Positions 7,244-15,520 of a DNA stretch of 17,395 nucleotides are shown here, in pieces. The notes under the pieces are model-generated. The model worked only from the letters and a program-made list of their open reading frames with translations, was not told the DNA's origin and did not search any database. Source of the stretch: an uncultured bacterium. Its GTDB lineage: Bacteria; Gemmatimonadota; Gemmatimonadetes; Palauibacterales; KS3-K002. Position numbers and translations under genes: made by a program. The stretch's first letter is position 1, and each line of letters starts with the position of its first letter. Where the stretch lies: contig CANPVY010000169.1 of the NCBI GenBank assembly GCA_947581845.1, positions 1 to 17,395 on the forward strand, written 5' to 3'.

Positions 7244-9415
7244 ATGCGTGACATCAAGCGGTTACCCGCCTCTTCAGTGATTGTCCTCGTGAGCTCGTTC
7301 GGGTTGTTGCCGTACCTGACCGTCGTCGCCGTCCCGCAGGCGGTGGCGCAGGAGCGAGCCGCCGCACAGGAAGCGACGGCGCCCGTAGCTAAGGTGATCC
7401 CGCACCGCCTCGAGGCGCACGGGGACGTACGCATCGACAACTACTACTGGCTGAGCCAGCGTGACAACCCGGAGGTGATCGCCTATCTAGAGGCCGAGAA
7501 CGAGTACACCGAGGCCGTCATGGCCCATACGCAGGCGCTCCAGGAGACGCTGTTCGAGGAGATCAAGGGGCGCATCAAAGAGACCGATCTCTCCGTCCCC
7601 TACCGGAAGGGCGACTACTTCTACTATTCCCGCTGGGAGGAAGGCAGGGACTATCCCATCTACGCCCGCAAGCGCGGCTCGCTCGACGCGGCCGAACAGA
7701 TCATGATCGACGTGAACGAGCTGGCTGAAGGCCACGGGTTCACCTCCGTGCGCTTCCCGGAGGTAAGCTCCGAGCAGAACCTCATCGCCTTCGCTCATGA
7801 CACCGTGGGCCGGCGCTTCTACAACATCCGCTTCAAGAACCTGGATACCGGCGTGATGCTGGAGGACGAGATCCCACAGGTCACGGCGAACGTCGCCTGG
7901 GCCAACGACAACCGAACGGTGTTCTACGCCAGGCAGGATCCCGTCACGCTGCGCCGCTACCAGATCTACCGTCACGTTCTGGGAACCGACCCCACAGAGG
8001 ACGAGCTGGTCTACGAGGAGCCGGATGTGGAGTTCAGCTGCGCCGTCTGGAAGACCAAGAGCGAGCGCTACATGATCATCGGGACGTTCCAGACGCTGAG
8101 CAACGAGTTCCGCTTCCTGGATGCGGACGACCCCGGCGGCGAGTTCACGCTGTTCCGGCCACGGGAGCCCGACCACGAGTATACACTCGACCACTTCGGC
8201 GATTACTTCTACATCAAGAGCAACGACCAGGCGCGGAACTTCCGGCTGATGAGAACGCCGGTCGCACACACCGGCAAGGAGCACTGGGAGGAGGTGATCC
8301 CGCACCGGGACGATGTACTGCTCATGGGCTTCGAGATCTTCCGGGACTACCTCGTGGTGTCGGAGCGGAAGGACGGGCTGCGGCAGCTGCGCATCCGCCC
8401 CTGGTCCGGTGAGGGCGAGCACTATCTCGATTTCGGCGAGCCCGTATACACGGCTTACGTCAGCACGAACCCGGAGATCGACAGCAAGATCCTCCGCTAC
8501 GGTTACACCTCGTTGACCACGCCGAACTCCGTGTACGACTACGACATGGAGACCCGCGAGAGGACGCTTCTGAAACGCGAGGAGGTGCTCGGCGACTTCG
8601 ATCCCGCCGATTACGTGACGGAACGCCTGCATGCGCCCGCCCGAGACGGCGTCCAGGTGCCCGTGTCGATTGTGTACCGGAAAGGGCTGGCCAAGGACGG
8701 GAGCAACCCGCTGCTGCTCTACGGCTACGGCTCCTACGGGGCCAGCATGGATGCCAGATTCAGCTCGGAGCGGCTGAGCCTATTGGATCGCGGCTTCGTC
8801 TACGCGATCGCACACGTGCGCGGCGGTGAAGAGCTGGGCCGGCAGTGGTACGAGGACGGCAAGCTGCTCAAGAAGAAGAACACGTTCACCGACTTCATCG
8901 ACGTGGCCGAGTTCTTGGTCGCCGAGGGCTACACGAACCCGGACCTGCTGTTCGCGCAGGGCGGCAGCGCTGGCGGCCTGCTGATGGGTGCGATCGCCAA
9001 CATGCGGCCCGACCTCTTCGAGGGCATCGTCACGCGCGTGCCCTGGGTGGATGTGATCACGACCATGCTGGACGCCAGCATCCCGCTCACGACCAGCGAG
9101 TACGACGAGTGGGGTGATCCGAACGAGGAGGAGTACTACTGGTACATGCTCTCGTACTCGCCTTACGACAACGTGGAGCCACAGGATTACCCTAACATGC
9201 TGGTGACGACCGGACTGCACGACTCGCAGGTCCAGTACTTCGAGCCCGCGAAGTGGGTGGCCAAGCTGCGTGCGCTGAAGACCGATGACAACCTGCTGAT
9301 CCTGAAGACGAACATGGAGGCGGGCCACGGCGGCGCCTCGGGCCGCTACCGGCGCTGGCGCGATACCGCCTTCCAGTACGCGTTCCTGCTCGATCTGGCA
9401 GGCATAGCCGAGTGA
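7244..9415 (+). CDS. Periplasmic S9 prolyl oligopeptidase, oligopeptidase B type
   Basis: A 723-residue serine peptidase. AAGGAG (7231-7236) sits 7 bases before ATG 7244. Residues 1-35 form a Sec signal peptide ending AVAQ, so it acts outside the cytoplasm, whereas classic oligopeptidase B (PtrB) is cytosolic. An N-terminal segment (IDNYYWLSQRDNPEVIAYL) typical of the oligopeptidase B branch leads into a beta-propeller (~residues 100-440). The alpha/beta-hydrolase domain has nucleophile Ser575 in QGGSAGG, Asp660 in GLHDSQV and His695 in EAGHGG, a complete triad. The family cleaves short peptides, oligopeptidase B preferring after Lys/Arg. The propeller normally excludes large proteins. A strong inverted repeat follows the gene, suggesting its transcript ends there. 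Confidence 0.95.
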   Translation: MRDIKRLPASSVIVLVSSFGLLPYLTVVAVPQAVAQERAAAQEATAPVAKVIPHRLEAHGDVRIDNYYWLSQRDNPEVIAYLEAENEYTEAVMAHTQALQETLFEEIKGRIKETDLSVPYRKGDYFYYSRWEEGRDYPIYARKRGSLDAAEQIMIDVNELAEGHGFTSVRFPEVSSEQNLIAFAHDTVGRRFYNIRFKNLDTGVMLEDEIPQVTANVAWANDNRTVFYARQDPVTLRRYQIYRHVLGTDPTEDELVYEEPDVEFSCAVWKTKSERYMIIGTFQTLSNEFRFLDADDPGGEFTLFRPREPDHEYTLDHFGDYFYIKSNDQARNFRLMRTPVAHTGKEHWEEVIPHRDDVLLMGFEIFRDYLVVSERKDGLRQLRIRPWSGEGEHYLDFGEPVYTAYVSTNPEIDSKILRYGYTSLTTPNSVYDYDMETRERTLLKREEVLGDFDPADYVTERLHAPARDGVQVPVSIVYRKGLAKDGSNPLLLYGYGSYGASMDARFSSERLSLLDRGFVYAIAHVRGGEELGRQWYEDGKLLKKKNTFTDFIDVAEFLVAEGYTNPDLLFAQGGSAGGLLMGAIANMRPDLFEGIVTRVPWVDVITTMLDASIPLTTSEYDEWGDPNEEEYYWYMLSYSPYDNVEPQDYPNMLVTTGLHDSQVQYFEPAKWVAKLRALKTDDNLLILKTNMEAGHGGASGRYRRWRDTAFQYAFLLDLAGIAE

Positions 9416-9434
9416 GCCCCAGGGCAGAACTGAT

Positions 9435-9488
9435 GGGCCGGGGTGCCGTCGTGAGTGATGGCGCTTAGCCGCTGACGGCACCCGGCCC
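9435..9488 (+). terminator. Strong inverted repeat after the peptidase gene
   Basis: GGGCCGGGGTGCCGTC (9435-9450) pairs with GACGGCACCCGGCCC (9474-9488), fifteen base pairs with a single bulged G and a 23-base loop. It begins 20 bases after the stop codon. There is no T-tract, so it could be a GC-rich terminator or an mRNA 3' stabiliser. Confidence 0.55.
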
Positions 9489-9537
9489 GCAGTAGAGGGA
9501 AGGGAAGCTCACATTTCAAAAAGGTACCTGCAACACC

Positions 9538-11544
9538 ATGTCACGGTTCACGCGACTTCTACGTGAGTTGGAGCGCCGCCGGGTCGTTCGCGTCGCGGCC
9601 GTCTACGCGGTAGTCGCGTTCGTCGTTTGGCAGGCTGCGGACATCGCCTTCCCGGCTTTGAGACTTCCAGAGTGGACACTGACGCTGGTTGTTGCCCTCA
9701 CGCTCCTCGGCTTTCCCATCGCTCTGGTGCTCGCCTGGGCGTTCGACGTGACGCCGAGCGGGGTCAAGCGAACCGAGCCGGTGGCCGAGGGCGCCCCGGC
9801 CAGAGAGCAGAGCTCGACCCTGGTCACGGCCGCCTGGTTGACGCTGTTCGCCGTGGTCGTCGTGGCCGTCGGCTGGATCGTGCTCGCCAGGGGACAGCGG
9901 CAGGCCCTCGAGTCCGGCGATCAGCAGAAACTCGTTGTCCTTCCGTTCGAGAACCTCGGAGCGCCGGAGGACGAGTACTTCGCCGACGGCCTCACCGATG
10001 AGATCACGGCCCGACTGGCCGATCTACACGGGCTCGAGGTGAAATCGAGGCAGAGCGCCTACGCATACAAGGATAGCGAGTTGACCGCGCAGCAGATCGG
10101 CGCCGAGCTCGACGTTGCCTACATCCTGGAGGGCACGGTGCAGCGCGAGCGGCCGGGTGATCCGGCGAGCCGCGTGCGCGTGATCCCCCAACTCATCCGG
10201 GTGGCCGACGACGCACACGTCTGGGCCGACACCTACGACGACGAGATGAGCGAGATCTTCCGTGTCCAGTCCGAGATCGCCGAACAGGTAGCTCAGGCAC
10301 TGGACATCACGCTGCTCGAGCCCGAGCGCCGCTCACTACGCCGGAGACCGACCCAGAACCTTGAGGCCTATGAGTACTACCTGCGCGGGAACGAGAGTTG
10401 GCGGCAGTCCTTCTGGCCTGTAGCGGCCCGCGCGGCCGCCGATGCCTATGCGAGGGCCGTTGAGCTGGATCCTGATTTCGCGGTGGCCTACGCGGCGCTC
10501 TCGCGGGCGCGTGTCTGGCTCCACTTCCGCGGGCTGAGCACTGATCTCTCGAGCGCACTGGCGGCGCTTGACGAGGCGACGCGGCTCGGGCCCGAGCTGG
10601 TCGAGACTCAGATGGCCCGCGGCTACTACCATTACTACGGTGACCAGGACTATGGGAGGGCGCTTGAGGTTTTCCGCGCCGCGCTGCGCCGCCAGCCGAA
10701 CAACGCGGAAGCGCTTGGCATCGTCGGCGCCATCCATAGGCGCCAGGGGGTGTGGGACGAGGCGATCGCGAGCGTCGAGAGAGCGGTGGAGCTTGATCCG
10801 CGGAGCCAGCTACTCGTTGCCATGCTCGCCAGAACCTACGAGTGGATGCGCCGCTACCGGGAAGCTGAGCGCCATTGGGATCGCTTGATCGCCATCGAAC
10901 CGCGCAACCCGTCCTTCTATGCAGCGAAGGCCAACAACATACTCCTGGACGACGGGGACATTAAGAGGGCGCGTGGCGTCGTACGAGACGCTTCCTCCCA
11001 GGTGGATCCCGCCTCGGTCCTGGTCTTCGTGAGAGTGCTGCTCAGACTCTTCGGGGACGAGTATGCTGCGGGACTGGACCGGCTGAGTTTGGGCCACGGC
11101 TTGGACACGGCAAGATACTTCCTCACGAAGGCTCAGTTTAACGCGCAAAGGAATCAGATCGGGTCGGCGCGGGCCTACTACGATTCGGCCCGTGCCGCTC
11201 TCGAGGGGATCGTCGGCCAGGGGCCGGCCGCGTACGGCCGGAGCGCCGGCGACCTTGCCGTGGCTTACGCTGGGCTCGGACGCGCAGAAGAGGCCGCCCA
11301 GGCCGCCAGAAGGGCTGTGGAACGGTATCCAGTGTCCGTGGATGCCTTGCGCGGCGTCGATCTCATCGCCGACCTGGCAGAGGTGTACGCAATGATCGGC
11401 GACTACGATGCGGCGATCGAGCAGCTCGAGTACCTGCTCACTGTTCCGTCACCGATCTCGGTGTCGCTGCTGCGGGTCGATCCGCTCTGGGATCCTCTGC
11501 GTGACCACCCGCGCTTCGATGCGCTCTTGGAGGAACACGAGTAG
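9538..11544 (+). CDS. TolB-like / TPR membrane protein
   Basis: A 668-residue protein. The basic N-terminus MSRFTRLLRELERRR precedes two helices (~18-38, 46-68), the FDVTPSGVKRTE signature, and a third helix (~95-117). Residues ~131-265 (KLVVLPFENLG, FADGLTDEITARLA, LDVAYILEGTVQ, RLIRVADDAHVWADTYD in near-consensus form) are the TolB N-terminal-like/FlgO-like domain commonly found in front of TPRs. Residues ~270-640 are tetratricopeptide repeats, ending VDPLWDPLRDHPRFDALLEE, a typical tail of this family. There is no kinase, cyclase or DNA-binding head. Likely a membrane-anchored protein-interaction scaffold; the role is unknown. The ribosome site is weak (AAGGT, 13 bases before ATG). Remnants of a second member of the family occur on the - strand at 15521-15700 and 16908-16958. 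Confidence 0.9.
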   Translation: MSRFTRLLRELERRRVVRVAAVYAVVAFVVWQAADIAFPALRLPEWTLTLVVALTLLGFPIALVLAWAFDVTPSGVKRTEPVAEGAPAREQSSTLVTAAWLTLFAVVVVAVGWIVLARGQRQALESGDQQKLVVLPFENLGAPEDEYFADGLTDEITARLADLHGLEVKSRQSAYAYKDSELTAQQIGAELDVAYILEGTVQRERPGDPASRVRVIPQLIRVADDAHVWADTYDDEMSEIFRVQSEIAEQVAQALDITLLEPERRSLRRRPTQNLEAYEYYLRGNESWRQSFWPVAARAAADAYARAVELDPDFAVAYAALSRARVWLHFRGLSTDLSSALAALDEATRLGPELVETQMARGYYHYYGDQDYGRALEVFRAALRRQPNNAEALGIVGAIHRRQGVWDEAIASVERAVELDPRSQLLVAMLARTYEWMRRYREAERHWDRLIAIEPRNPSFYAAKANNILLDDGDIKRARGVVRDASSQVDPASVLVFVRVLLRLFGDEYAAGLDRLSLGHGLDTARYFLTKAQFNAQRNQIGSARAYYDSARAALEGIVGQGPAAYGRSAGDLAVAYAGLGRAEEAAQAARRAVERYPVSVDALRGVDLIADLAEVYAMIGDYDAAIEQLEYLLTVPSPISVSLLRVDPLWDPLRDHPRFDALLEEHE

Positions 11545-11551
11545 GCGTTGG

Positions 11552-11568
11552 GCCGCAGCGCCAGCGGC
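11552..11568 (+). terminator. Weak hairpin after the TPR gene
   Basis: GCCGC and GCGGC flank a 7-base loop just after the stop codon. The stem is only five base pairs without a T-tract, so this is weak. Confidence 0.2.
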
Positions 11569-11643
11569 TCTGCCACTGAGAAATCGGTTGAGTGATCGGA
11601 GAATGCCGAGCGTCATGCCGGGAGAACACGGAGGCCGGCCGCT

Positions 11644-13422
11644 ATGAGCGATTCCAATGGTCACGCGTACGCTTCGGGGCTCGCCCGACGCGGCATCTGC
11701 TTCCTCGTACTGCTCGCTGCTGCCGGCTGCACTGCCGAGACCGGGGTGGAGCCGGCTGATCTGCTTCTGGTGAATGGCCGGGTCTACACGTTCGCCTGGG
11801 ACGATCCCGCGCTGGACGGTACGCCAGCGGCAAATGCGCCGTTCGACGCCGATGGGTGGCATCCCGACGCGGAGGCGGTGGCGGTCCGCAATCATGAGAT
11901 CGTGTTCGTCGGTAGTGACCGCGAGGCGCAAGCGTACCGTGGGGGTGAGACCGAGGTCATCGACCTGGCCGGATCGACGGTCCTGCCGGGCTTCGTGGAC
12001 TCACACACGCACATCGCGAATCTCGGGGCCAACCTCGAGCGGGTCGACCTCGTGGACGTCGCCTCCGAAGCGGAGATGGTGCGGCGTGTGGCGGCGCGGG
12101 CGGCCGAAGTCGAGCCAGGCGAGTGGATCGTCGGCTGGGGTTGGGACGAGGGTGCCTGGGCGGATCGCTACCCGGATAACCGACTGCTCAGCGAGCGCGT
12201 GCCCGACAACCCTGTCATCCTGAGGGGCCTGCACGGGTTCGCCGTATTGGGGAATCGCAAGGCATTCGAGTTGGCCGGCATCACGGCGGACACCGAGGCT
12301 CCCGTCGGTGGGGAGATCCGCTTTGACCCGCACGGCGAGCCCACGGGCATACTCGTCAACAACGCCACCGACCTGTTGGACGACGCCTTGCCAGAGGTCA
12401 CGCAAGCGCGACTGGAAGCGCGCGTCCTGGCCGCACTGGAGGCGATGGCAGCCTCGGGTTATGTGGCCGTGCACGAGGCCGGCGCCGACGCCGCACTCAT
12501 GCTAGCGTTCGAGAACCTGGAGCGGGAAGGCCGCTTGCCGATAAAAGTCTACGCGATGCTCTCGCATAGCGATGAGGGGCTTCTGCGCGAGTGGCTCGAC
12601 CGCGGCCCCGATACCGACCCGGAAGGCATGCTGACGACTCGCTGCGTGAAAGCCTTCTACGACGGAGCCCTCGGTTCACGCGGCGCCAAGCTGCTCGAGG
12701 AGTACTCCGATATGCCCGGGCACACGGGCGTGGGCGGGGAGGAATACGGTTTCGACGCGAGGGGCATGGCCGAGATGATGGCTGCCGGGTTCCAGCTCGC
12801 TACGCATGCCATCGGTGACGCGGCCAACCGGGGAACGCTGGATTTCATCGAGTCGGTGTACAGAGAGCATCCCGACGCTCGGAATAACCGGCACCGGATC
12901 GAACATGCCCAGGTCGTCCACCCGGACGATTTCGAGCGCTTCGCCGAGCTCGACATCATCGCGTCGATGCAGCCACCGCACGCGGTCGAGGACAAGACGT
13001 GGGCGGAGGACCGACTCGGCCCGGAGCGCGTGAAGGGTGCCTACGCGTGGCGAACACTGCGCAGGGAAGGGGTTCACCTGATATTCAATTCCGACCTGCC
13101 GGGCTCCGATCACGACATCTTCTACGGACTGCACGCGGCCATCACCCGGCGCGACAAGGACATTCAACCGCCGGGCGGCTGGTACCCGGAGCAGCGAATG
13201 ACGGCGGAGGAGGCCGTGCGTGGCTACAGCGTGTGGGCGGCGTACTCCGCCTTTGTTGAAGATCGCACGGGCGTGCTGGAGCCGGGGCGTTGGGCCGACA
13301 TCACGGTGATCGATATCGATCCATTGGTTGTGGGAAGTACGAATCCAGAAGAACTTTTCGACGGATCCGTGGAGCTCACCATCGTCGGCGGTGAAGTCGT
13401 GTACCGTCGGGAAAGTCGATAG
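11644..13422 (+). CDS. YtcJ-like amidohydrolase lipoprotein
   Basis: A 592-residue metal-dependent amidohydrolase of the amidohydrolase-3 (YtcJ) group. GGAGG (11630-11634) lies 9 bases before ATG 11644. A lipoprotein signal ends at AAGC with lipid-accepting Cys29, placing the enzyme on a membrane surface outside the cytoplasm. Family signatures in order: LLLVNGRVYTF; the metal site DSHTHI (His121, His123); WDEGAWADRYPDN; KAFYDGALGSRGA; ATHAIGDAANR; HRIEHAQ; SMQPPHA; the late aspartate in FNSDLPGSD; and GRWADITVIDIDPL at the C-terminal beta domain. The enzyme looks intact. Natural substrates of this group are mostly unknown (amides or other C-N bonds). Its last 44 codons recur as a diverged copy at 14560-14691. 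Confidence 0.94.
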   Translation: MSDSNGHAYASGLARRGICFLVLLAAAGCTAETGVEPADLLLVNGRVYTFAWDDPALDGTPAANAPFDADGWHPDAEAVAVRNHEIVFVGSDREAQAYRGGETEVIDLAGSTVLPGFVDSHTHIANLGANLERVDLVDVASEAEMVRRVAARAAEVEPGEWIVGWGWDEGAWADRYPDNRLLSERVPDNPVILRGLHGFAVLGNRKAFELAGITADTEAPVGGEIRFDPHGEPTGILVNNATDLLDDALPEVTQARLEARVLAALEAMAASGYVAVHEAGADAALMLAFENLEREGRLPIKVYAMLSHSDEGLLREWLDRGPDTDPEGMLTTRCVKAFYDGALGSRGAKLLEEYSDMPGHTGVGGEEYGFDARGMAEMMAAGFQLATHAIGDAANRGTLDFIESVYREHPDARNNRHRIEHAQVVHPDDFERFAELDIIASMQPPHAVEDKTWAEDRLGPERVKGAYAWRTLRREGVHLIFNSDLPGSDHDIFYGLHAAITRRDKDIQPPGGWYPEQRMTAEEAVRGYSVWAAYSAFVEDRTGVLEPGRWADITVIDIDPLVVGSTNPEELFDGSVELTIVGGEVVYRRESR

Positions 13423-13428
13423 CAAGGG
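13289..13428 (+). repeat. 140-bp direct repeat, copy 1
   Basis: The 3' end of the amidohydrolase gene plus six bases past its stop. It matches 14558-14697 at the same length with no gaps and about 15 mismatches (~89% identity by hand alignment). Confidence 0.93.
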
Positions 13429-13609
13429 CGAGCTTAGAGGGGAAACAAGCTCCGGCCAGGGGAGCGAAAGGTTGTATAACTAGAGTGAGCCTCGCCAGCC
13501 AAACCTGGTGGGCCGGGTGCGGGCGGCACGTGACCGCCTTCAGCGGCCAAGCGGTACCCGGGCCGCGGTACGGAGAATCCAGCTGGGTGGGCTCCTGAGG
13601 GTGACTGCG

Positions 13610-14476
13610 ATGAGACGCGTTCTTCCGGTCGTATTGCTGCTGACTTTGGGCTGCTCCGGCGGCCCGCTGGACGTGAAGTCGGGATACGTCGATGTGGAGG
13701 GCGCCCAGCTCTACTACGAGGAGGCGGGCCAGGGGACGCCGCTGGTAATGATCCACGGCGGCTTCTTGGACCGGCGCATGTGGGACGATCAGTTCCAGGC
13801 CTTTGCACGCTGGTACCGGGCGATCCGCTATGACGTGCGCGCCCACGGTCTGTCCCAGAGCGATTCGGTGGCGTTCGCGGATCACGAAGACCTCCTCCGC
13901 CTCATGGACGCGCTGCACGTGCCCAGCGCGGCGATCATCGGGCTCTCCATGGGCGGGGGAATCGCGACCGACTTCACGCTGGCCTACCCCGAGAGGGTCT
14001 CGGCCCTGGTGCTCGTCGGGCCCGGGCTGTCGGGCTACAGTTTCGGGAGCGAGGAGCTTGCTTCGTACATGGAGCAGCTGACGGCGGCCTTCGAGACGGG
14101 CGATTTCTCAGCGGTCACCGAGGTCTTCGCCCGCTGGTGGTGCGATGGTCCCCATCGCGCGCCCTCGCAGGTGGATCCGGCAATCCGGCAAAAAGTCCTC
14201 GACATGCTCGCCGGCAGCGGCCAGCGTTGGCGGTACTATGACCTGGCTCGGCCGCTGGAGCCGCCGGCCTTCGAGCGGCTGAGTGATATCAACGTGCCCA
14301 CCCTGGCCGTGGTGGGGAGCATCGACGTGTCGGACATCCTCGAGATCGTCGACATCATCGCCGAGCGGGTCCCCGGCGCGCGGAAGGTCGTGGTCCCCGA
14401 TGTAGCCCACATGGTGAACCTGGAGAAGCCGGAGGAATTCAACCGCATCGTGCTGGAGTTCCTGTCCCGGCTGTGA
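13610..14476 (+). CDS. Alpha/beta hydrolase lipoprotein
   Basis: A 288-residue protein. I chose ATG 13610 because it starts a lipoprotein signal (MRRVLPVVLLLTLGC, lipobox LTLGC) and has GAGGG about 8 bases upstream; the frame extends back to an ATG at 13508 that adds a non-signal-like basic leader. Classic alpha/beta-hydrolase features follow: oxyanion segment VMIHGG, nucleophile Ser113 in GLSMGGG, Asp239 in VVGSIDV, and His267 in VPDVAHMVNLEKP. The triad is complete. It resembles the 3-oxoadipate enol-lactonase/esterase-like branch, but lipid anchoring argues for an extracytoplasmic esterase or lactonase; substrate unknown. It lies between the amidohydrolase and the duplicated fragment of that gene. 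Confidence 0.9.
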   Translation: MRRVLPVVLLLTLGCSGGPLDVKSGYVDVEGAQLYYEEAGQGTPLVMIHGGFLDRRMWDDQFQAFARWYRAIRYDVRAHGLSQSDSVAFADHEDLLRLMDALHVPSAAIIGLSMGGGIATDFTLAYPERVSALVLVGPGLSGYSFGSEELASYMEQLTAAFETGDFSAVTEVFARWWCDGPHRAPSQVDPAIRQKVLDMLAGSGQRWRYYDLARPLEPPAFERLSDINVPTLAVVGSIDVSDILEIVDIIAERVPGARKVVVPDVAHMVNLEKPEEFNRIVLEFLSRL

Positions 14477-14490
14477 GGCGGTCGGCCACC

Positions 14491-14528
14491 CCCGCCATTT
14501 CCTCGGAGCACTGGCGCGGAATGGCGGG
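14491..14528 (+). terminator. Hairpin after the alpha/beta hydrolase gene
   Basis: CCCGCCATTTCC (14491-14502) pairs with GGAATGGCGGG (14518-14528), eleven base pairs with one bulged T and a 15-base loop, 15 bases after the stop. There is no clear T-tract. Probably the transcript end for the hydrolase. Confidence 0.45.
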
Positions 14529-14543
14529 CGCTTGCGGTTAGCC

Positions 14544-14555
14544 GTGGCGCGCCAC
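14544..14555. repeat. 12-bp perfect palindrome at a repeat boundary
   Basis: GTGGCGCGCCAC reads the same on both strands and ends two bases before the start (14558) of the duplicated amidohydrolase fragment. It may mark a recombination junction or be a protein-binding site. Confidence 0.6.
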
Positions 14556-14557
14556 TA

Positions 14558-14697
14558 GTTGGGCCGACATCACGGTGATCGACATCGACCCATTGGTAGT
14601 GGGAAGCACACATCCCGAACAGCTTCTCGATGGATCCGTGGAGCTCACCATCGTCGGCGGTGAAATCGTGTACCGTCTGGAAAGTAGATAGGAAGGG
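14558..14697 (+). repeat. 140-bp direct repeat, copy 2
   Basis: Gap-free copy of 13289-13428, differing at about 15 positions. The sequence before 14558 and after 14697 is unrelated to the flanks of copy 1. Confidence 0.93.
14560..14691 (+). pseudogene. Amidohydrolase 3' fragment (44 codons)
   Basis: The frame from TGG 14560 reads WADITVIDIDPLVVGS...DGSVELTIVGGEIVYRLESR and ends with TAG, the same tail as the full amidohydrolase at 11644-13422. Upstream the frame is closed by TAG at 14539 and there is no start codon or ribosome site, so it cannot make the enzyme. Of 13 altered codons relative to the intact gene, 8 are synonymous and most others are conservative (V to I, F to L). This means the two copies diverged while both were under selection. 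It is therefore more likely the stump of a deleted paralog than a recent slip duplication. Confidence 0.85.
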
Positions 14698-14772
14698 CTG
14701 CGCATGGCTGCCTTTGTTCCCTCGGGTCACGTAGCCTGCGGAACTCAGAGGTCGTAGCAAGGAGGAGAACCA

Positions 14773-15156
14773 ATGCCACGCTCAATACGCGGCACAGAGC
14801 CGTACCGGAACAAGCTGCTGAAGCTGATTCCCAGTGAAATCGTCGCGACCTATATGACGATACAGGGACTCTTAGCCAGCGGTATTGTCATAGGGCAGAG
14901 AGACATAACGCGGCCTGTCGCCTGGATCGTCTTCGGCATTCTCTTCGTGCTGACGCCGGTGTACCTGCGGAAGATCCACGGAGTGGTGCCGAACGCTCAG
15001 CTCGCTTTCACAGCCTTGAGCTTTGCCGTGTGGGTGTATTGGCTTGGAGGACCGTTTGCCATCGAAGGCTGGCACCATGCTCAGCTGGCCTCGATCGTGT
15101 TGGCGCTGTGGACCTTGCTGATCCCTATGGCTGTGCCCAGCGAGCAGCCCGCGTAG
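14773..15156 (+). CDS. Small four-helix membrane protein, unknown function
   Basis: A 127-residue protein. AAGGAGG (14759-14765) is 7 bases before ATG 14773, the best ribosome site in the window, so the gene is likely real and expressed. A basic N-terminus (PYRNKLLKLIPSEIVATY) leads into four predicted membrane helices at about 20-40, 46-66, 75-95 and 102-122. No catalytic motif, and I do not recognise a named family. Codons are noticeably less GC-rich than in genes to the left (ATA, TTA, TAT appear), consistent with a different history. It lies directly after the amidohydrolase stump and before a tRNA-Leu fragment, inside the rearranged zone. It could be an accessory or transferred gene. Confidence 0.75.
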   Translation: MPRSIRGTEPYRNKLLKLIPSEIVATYMTIQGLLASGIVIGQRDITRPVAWIVFGILFVLTPVYLRKIHGVVPNAQLAFTALSFAVWVYWLGGPFAIEGWHHAQLASIVLALWTLLIPMAVPSEQPA

Positions 15157-15219
15157 GCTCTTTGGGTCGTCCGCGGGAGAAGACGTGCTGACCAACACGG
15201 TTTGCGGCTGAAACGATAA

Positions 15220-15360
15220 TTCGATAGTTGGTCGCTTTCGGGCTATATTGAGCGGGCGATTCTGCAGCGATCGTACCGTCAGCACGAGGACGATTTCAGG
15301 CTGGAACTGGCGAAGAAAGTTGCGCGGACCGGGGAGGCGATCCAGATAGAATCCACTTGA
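15220..15360 (+). pseudogene. Short open frame without start, possible gene remnant
   Basis: Between stops at 15217 and 15358 the frame reads protein-like, charged and helical: YIERAILQRSYRQHEDDFRL then ELAKKVARTGEAIQIEST. No ATG, GTG or TTG start is available. It could be the C-terminal stump of a lost gene or chance; no family recognised. Otherwise 15157-15370 holds nothing I can identify. Confidence 0.2.
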
Positions 15361-15370
15361 GATAGCTGAA

Positions 15371-15404
15371 GCCGGGGTGGCGGAATGGCAGACGCAAGGG
15401 ACTT
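15371..15404 (+). tRNA. tRNA-Leu 5' half, truncated in the anticodon loop
   Basis: GCCGGGG (acceptor 5' strand), TG, then a D-arm GCGGAATGGCAGACGC, A, and the anticodon-stem strand AGGGA with CTT reproduce the 5' half of bacterial tRNA-Leu of the UAA type. Similarity stops after CTT, which is position 34 of the tRNA. The next bases (CATATACTCC) do not form the 3' anticodon strand, and I find no variable arm, T-arm (GGTTCRA) or CCCCGGC downstream. It is not a functional tRNA gene. Likely a remnant of integration or deletion at a tRNA locus. Confidence 0.75.
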
Positions 15405-15520
15405 CATATACTCCAGTCTAGCCTCCCATTGCGCTCACACCTGAGCAATTTCTCGCACTTTCGCCTTTCATTCGACACGCCGTTGTAGCCTCTTAGACGG
15501 TCGTGTTGTTACAATTTCTG
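15405..15520. other. AT-richer intergenic stretch, nothing identified
   Basis: Between the tRNA-Leu fragment and the TPR remnant I see no start codon with a ribosome site, no tRNA 3' half and no clear terminator. It is less GC-rich than the gene-dense left part of the window. Confidence 0.5.

Noticed and set aside
7487..8632. Long - strand open frame (381 codons) opposite the S9 peptidase
   Set aside because: Antisense shadow caused by codon bias; the + strand frame has a complete catalytic triad and propeller.
8780..9481. - strand open frame of 233 codons overlapping the peptidase 3' end
   Set aside because: Antisense shadow, no recognisable domain and it covers the peptidase active-site region.
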